Shown piece after piece: positions 6,918-9,379 of a DNA stretch of 9,379 bases (its first letter is position 1; the number at the start of each line of letters is the position of its first letter). The stretch is from an uncultured Campylobacter sp. (lineage in GTDB: Bacteria; Campylobacterota; Campylobacteria; Campylobacterales; Campylobacteraceae), in NCBI GenBank assembly GCA_937896205.1, contig CALBNA010000212.1:1-9379 (forward strand). Reading direction: 5' to 3'. The notes below the pieces were generated by a model. It ran no database searches, was not told the DNA's origin, and saw only the letters and a program-made list of their open reading frames with translations. The translations under genes were made by a program, and so were the position numbers.

Positions 6918-6946
6918 AAAAGGCGAGCCTCGCGCTTGCCTTTTTT
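6918..6946 (+). terminator. Rho-independent terminator of the PilZ gene
   Basis: AAAAGGCGAGC (6918–6928) pairs with GCTTGCCTTTT (6934–6944) through 11 positions, including one G-U pair, with loop CTCGC and a T run ending at 6946. It is 15 bases after the stop codon. Confidence 0.85.
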
Positions 6947-7011
6947 AAATTTACCCGTCTCGCTTTCAAAATTTATCCCGTAGCTTCACCCGAAATTTAA
7001 TCAAAAATCAG

Positions 7012-7017
7012 TAAAAT
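7012..7017 (+). promoter_or_regulatory. Possible -10 box of the HerA-like gene
   Basis: TAAAAT lies 24 bases before ATG 7042 in AT-rich sequence. It is one mismatch from consensus, and the PilZ terminator upstream means the gene needs its own promoter. Other AT-rich hexamers nearby are possible. Confidence 0.4.
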
Positions 7018-7041
7018 AGCCCAAAATTTACAAGGAAGCAC

Positions 7042-9351
7042 ATGAAAACCATCCAAGAAAATTTAAAGCTATTTTACGTCGGTCTCAAAGACAAAGAGCC
7101 GTTTTTTTACAAAAACAAAGACCTCACGACGCACGCAGCCATCATCGGAATGACAGGTAGCGGTAAAACCGGCCTTGGCATCAGCATCCTAGAAGAAGCC
7201 TGCATCGATAATATCCCGACCTTTATAATCGACCCAAAGGGCGATATGACAAACCTCGCTTTGGCCTTCCCGCAGATGCGCGCGCAGGATTTTGCGCCCT
7301 ACGTCGATGAAAACGAAGCACAAAACAAAGGCATGAGCGTGGATGAATTTGCCGCGAGCGAAGCGCAGACGTGGGCGAAAGGCATCGAAGGCTCGTTTCA
7401 AAGCCTAGAGCGCGTGGGGCTTTTTAAAGATAGCACCGAACTAAAAATTTACACGCCAAAGAGCAGTAGCGGCGTCGGCGTGGCACTGCTGGGCGATTTT
7501 GCGCGCCCGAATTTAGATGCAGGCAGCGAGGAGTTTAGCGAGTACGTAGGCTCTCTGGCTAGCTCCGTGCTCTCGCTCGTTGGCATAGAAAACGACGTAA
7601 ACTCAAAAGAACACCTGCTCATCTCAAACATTTTTATCGATAAATTTGGCCAGGGCGCGGACGTGAGCCTAGAGGAGCTCATCGGCTTTATCGCGACGCC
7701 TCCGTTTGCTAAGATCGGCGTATTTGACGTGGAGAAATTTTATCCGAGCTCCGATCGCATGAAACTAGCGGTTAAGATCAACACGCTGCTAGCAAGCCCT
7801 GATTTTCGCGCGTGGCTAAGCGGCGAGCGGCTAGACATCTCAAAGATGCTTTTTAACGCAAACGGCAAGGCAAAGTGCAATATCTTTACCATCTCGCACC
7901 TAAAAGACAGCGAGAGGATGTTTTTCGTGACGCTGTTGCTAAACGAGATCATCGCGTGGATGCGCAAGACCGAGGGTACGAGCTCGCTTCGTGCGGTGCT
8001 TTATATGGACGAGATTTTCGGATTTTTCCCGCCAAACGGCAACCCGCCGTCTAAAACCCCGATGCTAACTCTGCTAAAGCAAGCCCGCGCACACGGCCTT
8101 GGCGTGATACTGAGCACCCAAAACCCGGTGGATCTTGACTACAAGGGCCTTAGCAATATCGGCACGTGGTTCATCGGGCGCTTGCAAACCGCGCAGGACA
8201 AAGCGCGCGTGATCGACGGTATGACGGGGCTTGCGGGCTCTGCGATGGATAAAGGCGAGATAGAAAATCTCATCTCAAATTTGCAAAAGCGCAACTTCCT
8301 ACTAAAAAACATCCACGAGGACGGGCTGTCCGTCATCTCGACGCGCTGGGCTCTGAGCTACCTAAAAGGACCGCTTAGCCGCGAGCAAATTTCAAATTTG
8401 ATGAAAGAGCAAAAGAGCGGGGCAAATTTGAGCGGATCAAGCCCGGCAAAAAGCTCAAATTTCGCCGCCAAACCGGTGCTGTCGCCCGATATCGCTCAAA
8501 TTTACGCCGCGAGTTCAAATTTGCAAGAGGGCGGCGAGTTGGAGGGGTATCTTTACGGCGAGGCGAAAGTGCGATTTTACGACGCTAAAAAGGGGCTTGA
8601 CGAGGTTCGCGAGGTAAATTTCACGCTAAGGCTGGATGAAGCTCAAAAAAGCGCCGACTGGAGCGAAGCTAGCGAAAATATGCATTTTACCGCAGTTTCG
8701 GAGCCAAATTTCAAGCTCTCCTACGCGCCGCTGCCTGGCTTTGTCGCGGGAGCTAAAAATTTCAAAGAGCTAACCAAAAATTTCAAAGAATTTATCTATA
8801 GAAACTACAAGCTTAGGCTCTTTAGCGCGCTAAATTTAAGCTCGGCGTCGGGCGAGAGCAAGGAGGAGTTTTACGTCCGTTTGGCCGATAAATGCAACGA
8901 AATTTTAGAGGCGCAAACGGCTAAGCTCACGGCAGAGTTTGACAAGCAAAAAGCGCGATTGGAGGAAAAACTAAACCGCTCGGTGGCAAAGCTAGAAAAA
9001 GAGCAGCGAGACTTTAAAAGCAAAGGCATCGAGACGGCGATCTCGGTGGGTGCGAGCATTTTGGGGGCGATTTTTGGCAAAGGGCTGCTAAGTAGCGGCA
9101 ACATCGGCAAGGTCGCGACCTCCGCGCGCTCAGCAAACAGCGTGCTAAAAGAGCGTAGCGACGTCAAACTAAGCGAGCAAGAAGTCGCCCAGCTAAACGC
9201 GCAGATCGAGGAGCTGATGGCGAAATTTGAAGAAGACGCCAGCGCGCTAAAAGCCAAAAACGACGTGCAAAACGTGGAGGTGACGGAGGTGGAGGTTAGT
9301 CCAAAGAGTAGCGATATATACGACGAAAAACTCTATCTTCTTTGGAAATAG
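7042..9351 (+). CDS. HerA-like P-loop ATPase (DUF87/DUF853 type) with C-terminal coiled coil
   Basis: A 769-residue FtsK/HerA-superfamily ATPase. Walker A is GMTGSGKT (36–43), followed by IIDPKGDMTNL (63–72), typical of this HerA branch. Walker B is VLYMDEIFG with Asp323/Glu324, then STQNP (358–362) as the sensor-like motif. A Ser/Ala-rich linker (about 450–495) leads to a C-terminal region with a charged coiled coil (614–661), a Gly/Ala-rich hydrophobic stretch (662–684) and a second helix (711–741). HerA proteins translocate DNA as hexamers, often with NurA or other effectors; none is visible here. The substrate is unknown. AAGGAAG at 7032–7038 supports the start. The gene is visibly richer in G+C than the left-hand genes. 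Confidence 0.85.
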   Translation: MKTIQENLKLFYVGLKDKEPFFYKNKDLTTHAAIIGMTGSGKTGLGISILEEACIDNIPTFIIDPKGDMTNLALAFPQMRAQDFAPYVDENEAQNKGMSVDEFAASEAQTWAKGIEGSFQSLERVGLFKDSTELKIYTPKSSSGVGVALLGDFARPNLDAGSEEFSEYVGSLASSVLSLVGIENDVNSKEHLLISNIFIDKFGQGADVSLEELIGFIATPPFAKIGVFDVEKFYPSSDRMKLAVKINTLLASPDFRAWLSGERLDISKMLFNANGKAKCNIFTISHLKDSERMFFVTLLLNEIIAWMRKTEGTSSLRAVLYMDEIFGFFPPNGNPPSKTPMLTLLKQARAHGLGVILSTQNPVDLDYKGLSNIGTWFIGRLQTAQDKARVIDGMTGLAGSAMDKGEIENLISNLQKRNFLLKNIHEDGLSVISTRWALSYLKGPLSREQISNLMKEQKSGANLSGSSPAKSSNFAAKPVLSPDIAQIYAASSNLQEGGELEGYLYGEAKVRFYDAKKGLDEVREVNFTLRLDEAQKSADWSEASENMHFTAVSEPNFKLSYAPLPGFVAGAKNFKELTKNFKEFIYRNYKLRLFSALNLSSASGESKEEFYVRLADKCNEILEAQTAKLTAEFDKQKARLEEKLNRSVAKLEKEQRDFKSKGIETAISVGASILGAIFGKGLLSSGNIGKVATSARSANSVLKERSDVKLSEQEVAQLNAQIEELMAKFEEDASALKAKNDVQNVEVTEVEVSPKSSDIYDEKLYLLWK

Positions 9352-9374
9352 CGGCTCGTCTCGCGAGCGCTTTT
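9350..9374 (+). terminator. Possible terminator of the HerA-like gene
   Basis: AGCG-(G)-CTCG pairs with CGAG-CGCT around loop TCTCG, with one bulged G, and is followed by TTT. It begins within the stop codon. The stem is short and the T run brief, and the window ends shortly after. Confidence 0.4.
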
Positions 9375-9379
9375 CCGAG

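Noticed and set aside
8871..9257. 128-codon minus-strand ORF inside the HerA-like gene
   Set aside because: It is Ser/Ala-rich low-complexity translation, typical of a shadow of a biased coding strand, with no start signal.

Overview
This window looks like a Campylobacter chromosome segment, most likely from a higher-GC, non-thermophilic (oral-type) species. The evidence is the AT-rich intergenic regions, -10 boxes without clear -35 boxes, the abundance of AAATTT, and the gene order ndk / DUF177 / rpmF / plsX / fabH beside a divergent fdxA–ahpC pair. I recall this order from C. jejuni (Cj0328c–Cj0334). The species is an inference.

Left region (1–1777, minus strand): one long reading frame runs from an ATG at 1777 off the left edge, with 592 codons and no stop. 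It encodes two tandem copies of a Campylobacter-type DUF2920 ('617 family') alpha/beta-hydrolase-like module. The first module has a complete Ser/Asp/His-like set. The second is cut by the window edge. The first 55 bases of the window are identical to 1249–1303, the equivalent place in module 1. This points to recent recombination between modules, or to an assembly break at a repeat.

Central region (1948–4867, minus strand): a tight operon transcribed ndk, DUF177/YceD, rpmF, plsX, fabH, with gaps of 5 to 19 bases. It links nucleotide pools, the 50S ribosomal subunit and the start of phospholipid and fatty-acid synthesis. The promoter is just upstream of ndk. Before it lie fdxA (4963–5247, minus) and that gene's terminator.

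fdxA and ahpC (5412–6011, plus) are divergent. Their shared 164-base intergenic region holds a 9-bp perfect inverted repeat whose half-sites are centred 20 bp apart, a good candidate operator for iron or peroxide control. ahpC ends in a strong hairpin terminator.

Right region (plus strand): a YcgR-like PilZ protein (6177–6902), with its own promoter and terminator, is followed by a large HerA-like ATPase (7042–9351). The ATPase has Walker A and B motifs, a coiled coil and a Gly-rich hydrophobic segment near the C-terminus. The window ends just after a weak terminator. No RNA genes, insertion sequences or CRISPR arrays were seen. No stretch over 300 bases lacks a gene once the left open frame is recognised.
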